57,288 bases of DNA from CAKSQF01 sp051868045 (GTDB lineage: Bacteria; Bacillota; Clostridia; Oscillospirales; CAG-272), in NCBI GenBank assembly GCA_051868045.1, contig JBJDZN010000073.1, positions 1 to 57,288 on the forward strand. The letters run 5' to 3'. A program made the translations under genes and the position numbers. Numbering within the stretch: the stretch's first letter is position 1; each line of letters begins with the position of its first letter. The notes beneath the pieces are model-generated. The model ran no database searches, had not been told where the DNA came from, and worked only from the letters and a program-made list of their open reading frames with translations. This document shows positions 8,119 through 16,308 of the stretch, piece by piece.

Positions 8119-8817
8119 TCAGTCATTCTGTTCGAATACTGCGTCTGTCAATTTGGTAATCTGTGCCATTCCCTCGCTGTCGGTTTGATAGATTTCTCCG
8201 TCCAGAGTAAGTTCGCCGTCTTCATAGAAGGAAACCGTCAGACTCCCGCCATCGGGCACGGTCAGAATCAGCTCTGCAAAACAGGACACCGGATCATATG
8301 CCCCATCGGTTGACCGGATCAAAACGGGATAAAGAATCTCCTCCAAAAGCTCCTGACAGGCTGTTCCTTCGAGGGTTGCCGACCGTCCGGTGCGAAGATC
8401 GGTCAGACACATCTGTGAAACGCCGTCCCACGGCATCAGCAGTTCTTCAAAGGTCATTTCTTCCCCCTCCACACCCCCTGTGGGATCGGAATCGGAGATT
8501 CCTCCCGATTCTGACGGTTTGCCATCCGTACCGTCCAAAATCGGTTGGGACGGTGCTGCATCGGGGACTTCCGAAGCGGTTCTCATCGTTGAAGCTGCCT
8601 GACAATCTCCGTCGAAAGCGGCGGTTGTCGACTCCCCAATATGATCCGACAGTATGCCCGGAGCGGCAATTTTCCAAAGTCCCCCTGCCATCACAACAGC
8701 CAGGCAGACCACCGGCAGAGTGGTCATCAGGATTCGCTTCTGCCTGCGCTTTTTTTCTCTGTACAGATCCCGACGGCGGCGAATCTCCGCACAGATTTCC
8801 TCCTGCGTTCGTCTCAT
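8119..8817 (-). CDS. Single-pass membrane protein, placed like an anti-sigma factor
   Basis: A 232-residue protein with a short very basic cytoplasmic N-terminus (MRRTQEEICAEIRRRRDLY), one membrane helix at about residues 29-49, a Ser/Thr/Pro/Asp-rich linker and an extracellular domain of about 110 residues. No zinc anti-sigma motif (HxxxCxxC) is visible. Its position directly downstream of an ECF sigma gene, with one helix and a small N-terminus, is the usual layout of sigma/anti-sigma pairs, so a role in holding the sigma factor is inference. I start at MRRTQ; the region upstream in frame lacks similarity. An AAGGGA stretch lies 17 nt before that ATG, longer than ideal. Confidence 0.75.
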   Translation of the reverse strand: MRRTQEEICAEIRRRRDLYREKKRRQKRILMTTLPVVCLAVVMAGGLWKIAAPGILSDHIGESTTAAFDGDCQAASTMRTASEVPDAAPSQPILDGTDGKPSESGGISDSDPTGGVEGEEMTFEELLMPWDGVSQMCLTDLRTGRSATLEGTACQELLEEILYPVLIRSTDGAYDPVSCFAELILTVPDGGSLTVSFYEDGELTLDGEIYQTDSEGMAQITKLTDAVFEQND

Positions 8818-8920
8818 TTTATGGTTATGTCCATTCCCTTCTTGTTTGCAGGAAATTTTTGATGCCAAAATGGTCCTATCGGACATCCTGACACAAAACT
8901 CCCGCCACTTTCATCGTTTC

Positions 8921-9460
8921 CTATGCCCGAAAATCATCGCCCGGAAGCATCTGACGAAGCTGATTCTTCGCCCTATACAGAAGATTGTCTATCTGTTTGA
9001 CGCTCTTTTTCATCACGACCGCCGCATCCTTGTAGGAAAGCTCTTCAAAATAGATCAGATGCAGGCAAATGCGCATATCGTCGGGCAGTTTGTCCAGCGC
9101 ATGGCTCAGCTCACGGCTCCTCTCATTGGCAAGGACGCTGTCCTCCAGAGAGGCAAGGTCGGCAAAATCATCGGATTTTTCGGTGTATTCCACCCTCCGA
9201 TGCCGTTTCAGGTAGTTGAACGCCTTGTTTTTCCCGATTGCGAAGAGATAGGTTTTAAGCGATCTCTTGAAATCGTATCGGTGGGGATGGATCACCAACT
9301 CCAACAGGGTGTCAACGGCAAGGTCTTCTGCCGCCATGACATCGCCGACATATCGGTTGATGAAAAAGATCAGACTGTCCAGATAGAGCTTCACGACCTC
9401 GTCAAAGGCAGTTTCATCTCCGTTCAGGAAACGGCGGTAGCTACTTTCGCCATTTTCCAT
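8921..9460 (-). CDS. ECF-type RNA polymerase sigma factor (sigma-70 family)
   Basis: A 179-residue sigma factor. Region 2 is seen in YLDSLIFFINRYVGDVMAAED (cut here as RYVGDVMAAEDLAVDTLLEL), the hallmark of -10 recognition and core binding. Region 4 is the C-terminal HTH (LSYKDAAVVMKKSVKQIDNLLYRAK; the key part is VKQIDNLLYRAKNQL) that reads the -35 box. No region 1 or 3 is present, as expected of ECF sigmas. GGAG lies 8 nt before the ATG at 9460. It heads a same-strand set with a membrane protein and a serpin, so it probably controls an envelope or protease-stress response; this is inference. Confidence 0.93.
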   Translation of the reverse strand: MENGESSYRRFLNGDETAFDEVVKLYLDSLIFFINRYVGDVMAAEDLAVDTLLELVIHPHRYDFKRSLKTYLFAIGKNKAFNYLKRHRRVEYTEKSDDFADLASLEDSVLANERSRELSHALDKLPDDMRICLHLIYFEELSYKDAAVVMKKSVKQIDNLLYRAKNQLRQMLPGDDFRA

Positions 9461-9507
9461 ATGGGTTTCTCCGATCTGAAAAGATTTGGTACCGTTATCT
9501 TTCATCT

Positions 9508-9539
9508 ATTATACAGCCGGGAAGGAAAAACTCCTTCCC
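9508..9539 (-). promoter_or_regulatory. -10-like box and 8-bp hairpin upstream of the sigma gene
   Basis: TATAAT on the minus strand lies 47 nt before the sigma gene, but no recognisable sigma-A -35 box is present at proper spacing. Just upstream is GGGAAGGA-AAAAC-TCCTTCCC, a perfect 8-bp hairpin that may end the TraX-like transcript. Confidence 0.35.
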
Positions 9540-9623
9540 CTTTTTCGGATTTTTTCAAAAAATTTTTCATCCCTTTTTATCCCTCATCTCATATTTCATA
9601 AGCTTATAACTTTGAGTGAAGGC

Positions 9624-10313
9624 TCACCCCATCAGCATGGAAATACCGTAAATCAAGGCGATATGAAGAGGATAATAGATATAGAAGAGATATTTCAGAG
9701 GACATTTTCCCTTTTCCCCACTGTAAAGGGCAAGGGGAATCAGGGCAAGCATGGACCACCACTGTCTGCCGCCGATGTACAGGCAGAGAACCGTCAGTCC
9801 CATGGCACACAGAATCAGCCGTTCCCGTCGTTTTTCGGACATGGAGATCATCACCGGCAGCAAAATCCCGCACAGTCGGTAGTCAAAGGCGTAATCGGTG
9901 TCCGGCAGAAAGACGGGCACCACTTCACACAGTATGATCACCACAGCCAGAAGTCCCAGTAAAGGCAGCATGGCAGCCCGCTGCGGATGGGTTTTCGAGA
10001 AATCCAGCGCATAGATCAGCAAAATCGAAAGGGAAAAGGTCAGCAGTATTCCCTGATGCAGGCTTCCGGTCACTGTCCAGAGAACGATCTGACATCCGAT
10101 TCCCAGCAGGAAAATCCTCAGAAAATACTTCAGTTTGTGCCTTGTATAGCGGCACCCCTCGGCAATCATATAGGCAAAGATGGGAAACGCCAGCCGTCCG
10201 ATGATCCGGAAGGGAGGGTAGTCGTTGAGCAGGATCAATCCGACGTGATCCAGTGTCATGGAGATCAGTGCAATGATTTTAAGGGTAGTCCCGCTTATTT
10301 TCAGTCGATTCAC
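9624..10313 (-). CDS. TraX-like polytopic membrane protein
   Basis: A 229-residue integral membrane protein of the TraX family, with the N-terminal signature LKIIALISMTLDHVGLIL and then RLAFPIFAYMIAEGCRYT. About seven to eight hydrophobic helices are visible. The family is named after the F-plasmid pilin acetylase TraX, but chromosomal copies are common in Clostridia and are thought to be acyltransferase-like proteins of unknown substrate. The start codon is GTG with GAGGTGA 6 nt upstream. It has a consensus promoter, divergent from the GDSL hydrolase. No conjugation genes are nearby, so a transfer role is unlikely. Confidence 0.9.
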   Translation of the reverse strand: MNRLKISGTTLKIIALISMTLDHVGLILLNDYPPFRIIGRLAFPIFAYMIAEGCRYTRHKLKYFLRIFLLGIGCQIVLWTVTGSLHQGILLTFSLSILLIYALDFSKTHPQRAAMLPLLGLLAVVIILCEVVPVFLPDTDYAFDYRLCGILLPVMISMSEKRRERLILCAMGLTVLCLYIGGRQWWSMLALIPLALYSGEKGKCPLKYLFYIYYPLHIALIYGISMLMG

Positions 10314-10348
10314 GGTTATTCACCTCATCATTCGACAAATTCATCCTT

Positions 10349-10377
10349 ATTATAAAATTCCGACCGTTTTTTGTCAA
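10349..10377 (-). promoter_or_regulatory. Consensus promoter of the TraX-like gene
   Basis: Minus strand: TTGACA, exactly 17 bp, TATAAT; both boxes are perfect. Confidence 0.9.
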
Positions 10378-10425
10378 GTTGTTTTTGAAAAAAACCGTCA
10401 TTTTCCGGAGTTTTCCTGATGAGTC

Positions 10426-10454
10426 TTGACAAAGTCATTTGTTTGGTGTATAAT
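10426..10454 (+). promoter_or_regulatory. Consensus promoter of the GDSL hydrolase gene
   Basis: TTGACA, exactly 17 bp, TATAAT; both boxes are perfect. It gives a leader of about 58 nt and is back to back with the TraX-like promoter. Confidence 0.9.
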
Positions 10455-10518
10455 GACTAAAAGTATTTCCGAAATGCGGAAATTTTCGAACAAATTTGTA
10501 ACAGCAAAGGAGAATCCC

Positions 10519-12324
10519 ATGAAACCGATCCATCGAATTCTTGCCGTATTGCTCCTTGTTATCATGGTTGTGTCTCTTGCCTCCTGCACAGGAGGTCAAG
10601 GCGGGACGACCACCGATGATACAGGAACAACCACCGCAGATACCGAGTCAAGTGAGCCAACCGACGAGCCGAAGATCGTCAATCTGACGCTGAACGGGAA
10701 CGACCTTGAAAACTACAAAATCATCTTTGCCACCCATCCTTACAGTTCTTACGGAATTTCGGTCATCCGCTATATGTATACCGACTACAATTTCTTCAAG
10801 ATGATCGCTGAAGACATTGCCGACAGAATTGAGGCTCAGACCGGAGTCAAGCTGACGGTTATGCAGGACAGCAAAATTGCGGCTTCCGACTACGAGATTC
10901 TGGTGGGACCCACCGACCGTGAGGAAAGCGACGTCTACGACAAGATGAGCGTCTATGTCTGCCAGATCAGACAGAGCGGCACCAAACTGGTGGTCGGCGG
11001 CGGTTACGACGCCACCTCCATGACCGGCAGAAGCTACGGAAAGAAGGTCTCGTATGCCTTCGGTTCCACCTATCACGCTTGGGACTATGTGGAGCAATAC
11101 ATAGAGAGTGCGTCGGCATCCGATACCACCGTGGATCTGCCCGACGGATTCCAGCTTGACAAGACCTGCAATCTGAAAACCGTCGGCTGTATCGGCGACA
11201 GTATCACCGAAGGCTTCGGCACCGACCCTTGGGACGTATATGCCTATCCCGCCGCACTCCAGCGCATTCTGTGGCAGGATTATGTGGTTCTGAACTACGG
11301 CAATTCGGGGCGCACCATGCGAAACGATCTGAGTCAGCCCTACTGGGGAACCGATCAATGCACCGCCGCCATCCAGAATGCCAAATACTTCGATCTTGTC
11401 CTGATTATGCTGGGAACCAACGATTCCTATTTTGACCGGACCTGGACCGCCGAGGACGATGTGTCCTACAACGAAAGTGCGCTGAAGCTGGTCGCCAAAC
11501 TGGCAAGCTACAACGACGATCTGAAATACGTCATCATGAGCTGTCCCGCCTACTACGGAAACGAAAACTCGGGAAGCCCCCATGTCCGCAACCTTCAGGC
11601 AGCCCTGGTCTCGATTCTCAATGAAGCGGGATATGACACCACCTACTTCAATATGCACGAGTACACCGCCGTGAATCTGGGCAGCAGTCACTTCCCCGAC
11701 GCCCTTCATCCCGACATAGAGGGTTACTACCTCATGGCGAAAGGTCTTTCCGAGGTGATTCCCTCCATGCTGTCCGGCGAGTGGACCTACGAGCTTGAGT
11801 TCCCCGAAGGAACCCCCGAACCGGTTGCCGAACTGCCGGATATTGACCCGCCCGAAGGATCGGTCAACCTGATCGGTCTGGAGCTTGACGAGGTATACGA
11901 TATGGCATCGACGAACAGTTACAACGGCTGGTGGATGCAGGGCACGCCCTATGTCTTCATGGACGCTCCGTTGGCGGGACACCGGATCACTCAGATTGAG
12001 GTTCCGGTAAACGGGTGCAAGAAGGGGGACACCTTCACGGTATCCGTCGTCAAGTACAGTCATCCGAACATTACCGAAACGCTGGCGACCTACACACTGA
12101 CCTCGGAATATGATGGCTCTGTCGGCTGGCTCACCTTCACCGATCTTGACATTGAGGTTCCCGAGGGCTACACCGTAGCCTTCGGTGCCGCATCGGACAC
12201 CCTTGCCCTGCTCTATCTGACCGTTCCCACTGAAGGTTATCGTTTCTACGGCTCAGGCGGCAACAGCATCAACACAAATGCCACCCTTGCCTTCAACCTG
12301 TACGGCGAACCCCTTGCCGGATAA
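10519..12324 (+). CDS. SGNH/GDSL-family hydrolase lipoprotein
   Basis: A 601-residue secreted lipoprotein (LASC lipobox, Cys23), followed by a Thr/Asp/Glu-rich spacer. The SGNH hydrolase domain spans roughly residues 220-415: block I GCIGDSITEGFG (nucleophile Ser near 228), block III MLGTNDS near 300 and block V DALHPD near 395, which gives the catalytic Asp and His. The N-terminal 100-210 region precedes the fold, and a C-terminal beta-rich domain of about 150 residues follows, perhaps for binding. SGNH enzymes deacetylate or de-esterify polysaccharides, lipids or peptidoglycan; outer-face location suggests glycan esters. AAAGGAG sits 6 nt before the ATG. The gene is monocistronic, between a consensus promoter and a strong terminator. 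Confidence 0.93.
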   Translation: MKPIHRILAVLLLVIMVVSLASCTGGQGGTTTDDTGTTTADTESSEPTDEPKIVNLTLNGNDLENYKIIFATHPYSSYGISVIRYMYTDYNFFKMIAEDIADRIEAQTGVKLTVMQDSKIAASDYEILVGPTDREESDVYDKMSVYVCQIRQSGTKLVVGGGYDATSMTGRSYGKKVSYAFGSTYHAWDYVEQYIESASASDTTVDLPDGFQLDKTCNLKTVGCIGDSITEGFGTDPWDVYAYPAALQRILWQDYVVLNYGNSGRTMRNDLSQPYWGTDQCTAAIQNAKYFDLVLIMLGTNDSYFDRTWTAEDDVSYNESALKLVAKLASYNDDLKYVIMSCPAYYGNENSGSPHVRNLQAALVSILNEAGYDTTYFNMHEYTAVNLGSSHFPDALHPDIEGYYLMAKGLSEVIPSMLSGEWTYELEFPEGTPEPVAELPDIDPPEGSVNLIGLELDEVYDMASTNSYNGWWMQGTPYVFMDAPLAGHRITQIEVPVNGCKKGDTFTVSVVKYSHPNITETLATYTLTSEYDGSVGWLTFTDLDIEVPEGYTVAFGAASDTLALLYLTVPTEGYRFYGSGGNSINTNATLAFNLYGEPLAG

Positions 12325-12344
12325 AACTGCATAACAGAGAAGGA

Positions 12345-12382
12345 CACCCCTGATCCCGAAGGATCAGGGGTGCTGTTTTTTT
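12345..12382 (+). terminator. Strong terminator of the GDSL hydrolase gene
   Basis: A perfect 12-bp stem (CACCCCTGATCC with GGATCAGGGGTG), a CGAA tetraloop, then CTG and a run of seven T. Confidence 0.95.
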
Positions 12383-12391
12383 CATTGAAAT

Positions 12392-12523
12392 TCAACTGTT
12401 GGTTTTTAAGGTCATGAGCAGCAACTCATGCCAGCATTTGATGCCGTCAAACTCCGTAAAGGCTTGAAATTTCACCTCAAGTTTTTCGGTTTGAGCCGAA
12501 AGCAGTGCGGCTCTCATCTTCAT
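12392..12523 (-). CDS. Possible 43-residue ORF after the GLUG protein gene
   Basis: A short minus-strand frame, from ATG at 12523 (MKMRAALLSAQTEKL) to TGA, starts 15 bp after the GLUG-protein stop and fills most of the space before the convergent terminator. The amino-acid mix (EVKFQAFTEFDGIKCWHELL) is protein-like, but the ribosome binding site is poor (GGATTG). It might be a genuine small gene, a remnant of a longer one or chance. A small CATGAG/CTCATG inverted repeat lies inside it at 12413-12430. Confidence 0.3.
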   Translation of the reverse strand: MKMRAALLSAQTEKLEVKFQAFTEFDGIKCWHELLLMTLKTNS

Positions 12524-12538
12524 TTTTTCAATCCGGAC

Positions 12539-15500
12539 TTACTTTACCTTCTTTTTTCTCTTCTTCCGGACGCCCAGCACGATGCCGGTCGCCGCACCGC
12601 AGAGAATCAGCACTGTTCCGCCGCCTATGAGCAGGTATGCCCAGGAGGGGAGGTCGGTCTTTTCCGGTGTCTGAAGGGTAAAATAGACTCCGTCAGACCA
12701 GGCAAAGCGCAGATATTCGCCCGACAAATCCCTTTCCACAGGGGTGTAGGATTCACCGTTTACCAGACTGATGAAGGATTCCGACTCCGGTTCGCTGAGT
12801 TTGAATTTGACCGTCACCGATCCCACCAAAATCTCCTCGCCGTCCAACGTGAAACGCAGGGTCATGCACTCGCCGAGGGTCAGCAGTTCCACCGTAGTTC
12901 CCTTCACAAACTCGCCTTCCACCAGAACACTTCCGTCCCCGACGTCCAGCGAGGTGGCAATCTCCCGATAGCGGACATATACCACCAGACTCTCGTTCAG
13001 GGTTTCGGGAAGGTCCAGATAGACATAATAATTGGCATCATCCGACTCATAGCGGTATTTTCCGTCCCGATACTCAGAGAGCGTGGGATAAACGTTCTCG
13101 ATTTTTCCTCCTGCGGGCAGTCGCAGGGTGGTGGTTTTCTCGAAATTATCGGTCTGCAGTTCCCCGTCTTCATAGAGATCGCCCAAATCCTTGTTCCATT
13201 CCCAGACCGTCAGGGTATAGGTGATGGCAGTGGTATCGGCAATCAGCTCTGCATACTCGGGCAGATGCTTTTCAAAAAGTGCCTTGACCTCATCAGTCTC
13301 CCCGCACTCGGGAAGGTCGTCTGCCTCTACGGTCAGATAGTAGGGAGCGGGATAGTGGGAACTGTCGGCACCGCCGACCCAATCGTCATGGCTGAAGGTT
13401 TCATGGAGATAGGGGGACAGCATGCCCTCGTATGCCAGCTTGTCGCATTCTATGGGACAGGCGGCATAGTCGAATTCCTTGCCGTAGTCCACGCCTGCGA
13501 CGCCGCCTACCGAGGAAGCGATGAAATAGTTGTCCTGCACCTGTTCGCAGAAGGAGTTCAGAGAACTGTTATACTGATCGGCATATCCGGCAATGGCACC
13601 CAGATACCGGGCATCGCTGTCGCCGCGAATCAGACTGTTGGTATAGCAGTAGCGCAGGGTGGTTTCCGCTTTTCCCACGATACCGCCCACATAGTCGGAA
13701 CCCGACACGTCTGCCGACGACAGGCAGGACTCAATCCGACTGCCGATTCCGCAGATACCGCCCGCATAGGAGCCGTGGGCATTCACCGAACCGCCCGTCA
13801 GACAGCCCTGAATGCCCGTTCCGTCTGCGTATCCGCAGATACCGCCGGCATAATTGCCCACAGTGGTCTCAATATCGCCCACCGATGCCGAATGGAGGAT
13901 GGTCAGGGTGTTCACACGGGAATAACCGACGATACCGCCGGCATAGCTGCCCGCCGATACCGATCCCCGATTGACCCCATAGGCAAGGGCACTGACTGTT
14001 CCCTCGGGAAGTTCGCTTTCGCTGTCATCCTCGGGAAAATAGGCTGCCAGAATGTCGTCAATGGTGATTCCGGTGTAGGCATCGTCCGAGCTGTCGAAGG
14101 ACCCGAAGTAGCCCGCCAAACCGCCCACATAGCGGCTTCCGATGACAGAACCGTTGTTGGTGCAGAAATAGATTTCTCCGGTGCAAAGCCCGCTGATACC
14201 GCCCACGTATTCGCCGGACGACTCCTTGCCGACCGATGCGTTGTTGACACAGTCGCTGATCTGTCCCGCCAAATAGCCGCAGATACCGCCGATGCTTTCC
14301 AGATCGGCACCCGATTTTCCGGAGTAAGGCAGAACCTCGCCGAGGTTTTCACAGCCCGAAATCTCGCCGACGTTCATGCCGGCAATGCCTCCGATGCTGA
14401 TCTCGCCCTGAACCTTTGCCGTGTTTGTGCAGTCGATGACCTTGCCCCTTTGGACATTGTCTCCCGAATCCACAGTGGAGGAGTCTCCGTCAATCTCGCT
14501 CTGTCCGTTGAGACCCACGATACCGCCGACGGTCTGCTTTCCCGAGACGCTTCCGCTGACCGTGATCTTCTTCAGCGTTCCGTAGTTCCGTGCCACCACG
14601 CCCACATAGGTGCAGTCCGAGGCACTCAGGGTCAGATTCACCACGTTCAGCCGCTCCACCGATCCCGTCCGGTTGACCCTGCCGAAGATGCCGCAGTCAT
14701 CCTGATCGGAGGTCAGGGTAATATTGGAAAAACGATGGGTCGAACCGTAGAACTTGCCTGAAAAGCTGTCCACGGGGACAAATTCCACCCCGTCAAAGTC
14801 CAGATCAGCGCACAGCCAGACCGACAGTCCCACCGAATAGTCAGCAGAACGGTTGCACTCATTTGCAAAATCCAGGTATTCCTCCACCGTGCGGATCTCA
14901 ATTTCCCGGGTGGGGCTGTCGTCATCCAGCAGGGTGTAACGATAGTACCGACCGTTTCCGTAGTTATGCTCATCGGAGAAGAGAATTTTGTATCTGCCCG
15001 GCGTATTCAGGCGGATATACTCCCCGTTGTTCTTGTACTTGCTTTCGCCGTCGGTTATGTAAAATTCCAGATCGCCTTCCTCCAGATCCCCTTCACTGAC
15101 CGTCAGGAAGAGGATGTACTGGGTATAATCCTCATGGTAGTCGTCGGAGTAATCGGGATCGTCCTCTTCAATTTCACAGAAAAGGTATTTTCCGCTGATG
15201 TCCACACCGCCGCCCTCATTGAAGCCGTAGTGGTTGAAGTCGCCCACCACATAGTAGCCGCCCATTTTGACGCTGTCCTCCACAGCGACGGTCAGGAAAC
15301 GGTCGCCCAGAGGTGAGAAGGATAGCCGATACCATCCGGCATCGCTAAGGGTCAACTTGGACACATCGGTGTCCTCATCGTTGTCGTCATCCAAAAGCCG
15401 GAAACTGCCGCTGAGACCCTCCTCGTAGATTTTGTATCGCAGGACGGTATCCCGGTCGCCGATGAAGAATTTTTCCGTCCGATACTCCTCGGAGGTGATG

Positions 15501-16294
15501 TTTTCCTCAAAGCGGCTCAGAAGATAGGCGGGAGAGCCGGAAATTTCGGTATCTGCGGTCAGATTGACGGCAATATCAAAGACGACAAAGTAGCGAAGGG
15601 TGTCCTCCAGGTAGAGATGGCAGGTAAAATCATCCCCACTGCCGTAGTTTCCGTCCTTATCGAAGGCATAATCCTTGCCGTCCACCCGCTCGCCGGGCGT
15701 AAACAGGATCCGATAGCATCCCCCGGTTCGGATGGTGCAGGCTTCCTCCCCGTAGGAAACCGTCTGTCCTGCCTCCAGTCGGATGCAGGAAATGACGTAC
15801 AGATCATAGTCGGTATGATAAGGATTATAGGTCAGGGGTGTCTCGGTTCCGTCAATATCCACAAAGTAGCTGTCCGGAACATGGAAACGGTAGCTGACGT
15901 GGCAGTCCGTCTTGACATAATCCCCTTCCTCGGAGGTAAACAGACTGTCGGGGGTGAAAAGGATATCATAATTGTAAGATCCGCTTTCCTCCACCGTCAA
16001 TGCCTCGTTATCCGATCCGTAGTAGCGGATGCCCTTATTGTCGGTGACGTAGAACTCACGGTTGCCCGTCATGGTCACGTCGGACAGCAGATAATAGCCG
16101 TCTTCCCGCTTTTCCATCAGATTGGCGGACCTTACGGAAAAGTTCTGATCGCCAAAGCAGACATAGTATTCGGTTTCTTCTGCCGCCGTATCGGTTTCAT
16201 CGGAAGATTCTGCCGCAAGGACAGGCAGGGGAAAGACGGACAGGCAGAGGGCAGCCGCCAGCGTTGAAGCAAGCAGACTCTTGATTTTCTTCAT
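12539..16294 (-). CDS. Giant secreted GLUG-repeat surface protein with C-terminal membrane anchor
   Basis: A 1251-residue surface protein. It has a signal peptide (MKKIKSLLASTLAAALCL), then about 480 residues of beta-rich, Tyr/Asp-rich repeats with a 'YYxGDxxF' feel. Residues about 500-980 hold a run of GLUG motifs (GGIVGLNG, GGIAGMNVGEISGC, GGICGYLAG, GGISGLCTG, GGLAGYFG, GGICGYADG), a short repeat found in adhesins and secreted peptidase-like proteins and expected to form a beta-helix. It ends with one membrane helix (WAYLLIGGGTVLIL) and a KKRKKK tail. AGGAG is 5 nt before the ATG at 16294. The MMPL transporter stops only 14 nt upstream, so the two are co-transcribed and under the same TetR control. 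Adhesion or matrix binding is likely but unproven. Confidence 0.92.
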   Translation of the reverse strand: MKKIKSLLASTLAAALCLSVFPLPVLAAESSDETDTAAEETEYYVCFGDQNFSVRSANLMEKREDGYYLLSDVTMTGNREFYVTDNKGIRYYGSDNEALTVEESGSYNYDILFTPDSLFTSEEGDYVKTDCHVSYRFHVPDSYFVDIDGTETPLTYNPYHTDYDLYVISCIRLEAGQTVSYGEEACTIRTGGCYRILFTPGERVDGKDYAFDKDGNYGSGDDFTCHLYLEDTLRYFVVFDIAVNLTADTEISGSPAYLLSRFEENITSEEYRTEKFFIGDRDTVLRYKIYEEGLSGSFRLLDDDNDEDTDVSKLTLSDAGWYRLSFSPLGDRFLTVAVEDSVKMGGYYVVGDFNHYGFNEGGGVDISGKYLFCEIEEDDPDYSDDYHEDYTQYILFLTVSEGDLEEGDLEFYITDGESKYKNNGEYIRLNTPGRYKILFSDEHNYGNGRYYRYTLLDDDSPTREIEIRTVEEYLDFANECNRSADYSVGLSVWLCADLDFDGVEFVPVDSFSGKFYGSTHRFSNITLTSDQDDCGIFGRVNRTGSVERLNVVNLTLSASDCTYVGVVARNYGTLKKITVSGSVSGKQTVGGIVGLNGQSEIDGDSSTVDSGDNVQRGKVIDCTNTAKVQGEISIGGIAGMNVGEISGCENLGEVLPYSGKSGADLESIGGICGYLAGQISDCVNNASVGKESSGEYVGGISGLCTGEIYFCTNNGSVIGSRYVGGLAGYFGSFDSSDDAYTGITIDDILAAYFPEDDSESELPEGTVSALAYGVNRGSVSAGSYAGGIVGYSRVNTLTILHSASVGDIETTVGNYAGGICGYADGTGIQGCLTGGSVNAHGSYAGGICGIGSRIESCLSSADVSGSDYVGGIVGKAETTLRYCYTNSLIRGDSDARYLGAIAGYADQYNSSLNSFCEQVQDNYFIASSVGGVAGVDYGKEFDYAACPIECDKLAYEGMLSPYLHETFSHDDWVGGADSSHYPAPYYLTVEADDLPECGETDEVKALFEKHLPEYAELIADTTAITYTLTVWEWNKDLGDLYEDGELQTDNFEKTTTLRLPAGGKIENVYPTLSEYRDGKYRYESDDANYYVYLDLPETLNESLVVYVRYREIATSLDVGDGSVLVEGEFVKGTTVELLTLGECMTLRFTLDGEEILVGSVTVKFKLSEPESESFISLVNGESYTPVERDLSGEYLRFAWSDGVYFTLQTPEKTDLPSWAYLLIGGGTVLILCGAATGIVLGVRKKRKKKVK

Positions 16295-16308
16295 GGTAAC
16301 TCCTGTTT

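Noticed and set aside
9624..10313. Conjugative element indicated by a TraX-like gene
   Set aside because: No relaxase, coupling protein or mating-pair genes are nearby, and chromosomal TraX-like proteins are common in Clostridia.
12428..14761. Long plus-strand open frame opposite the GLUG protein
   Set aside because: The minus strand carries the signal peptide, GLUG repeats and membrane anchor; the plus-strand product has no recognisable features.
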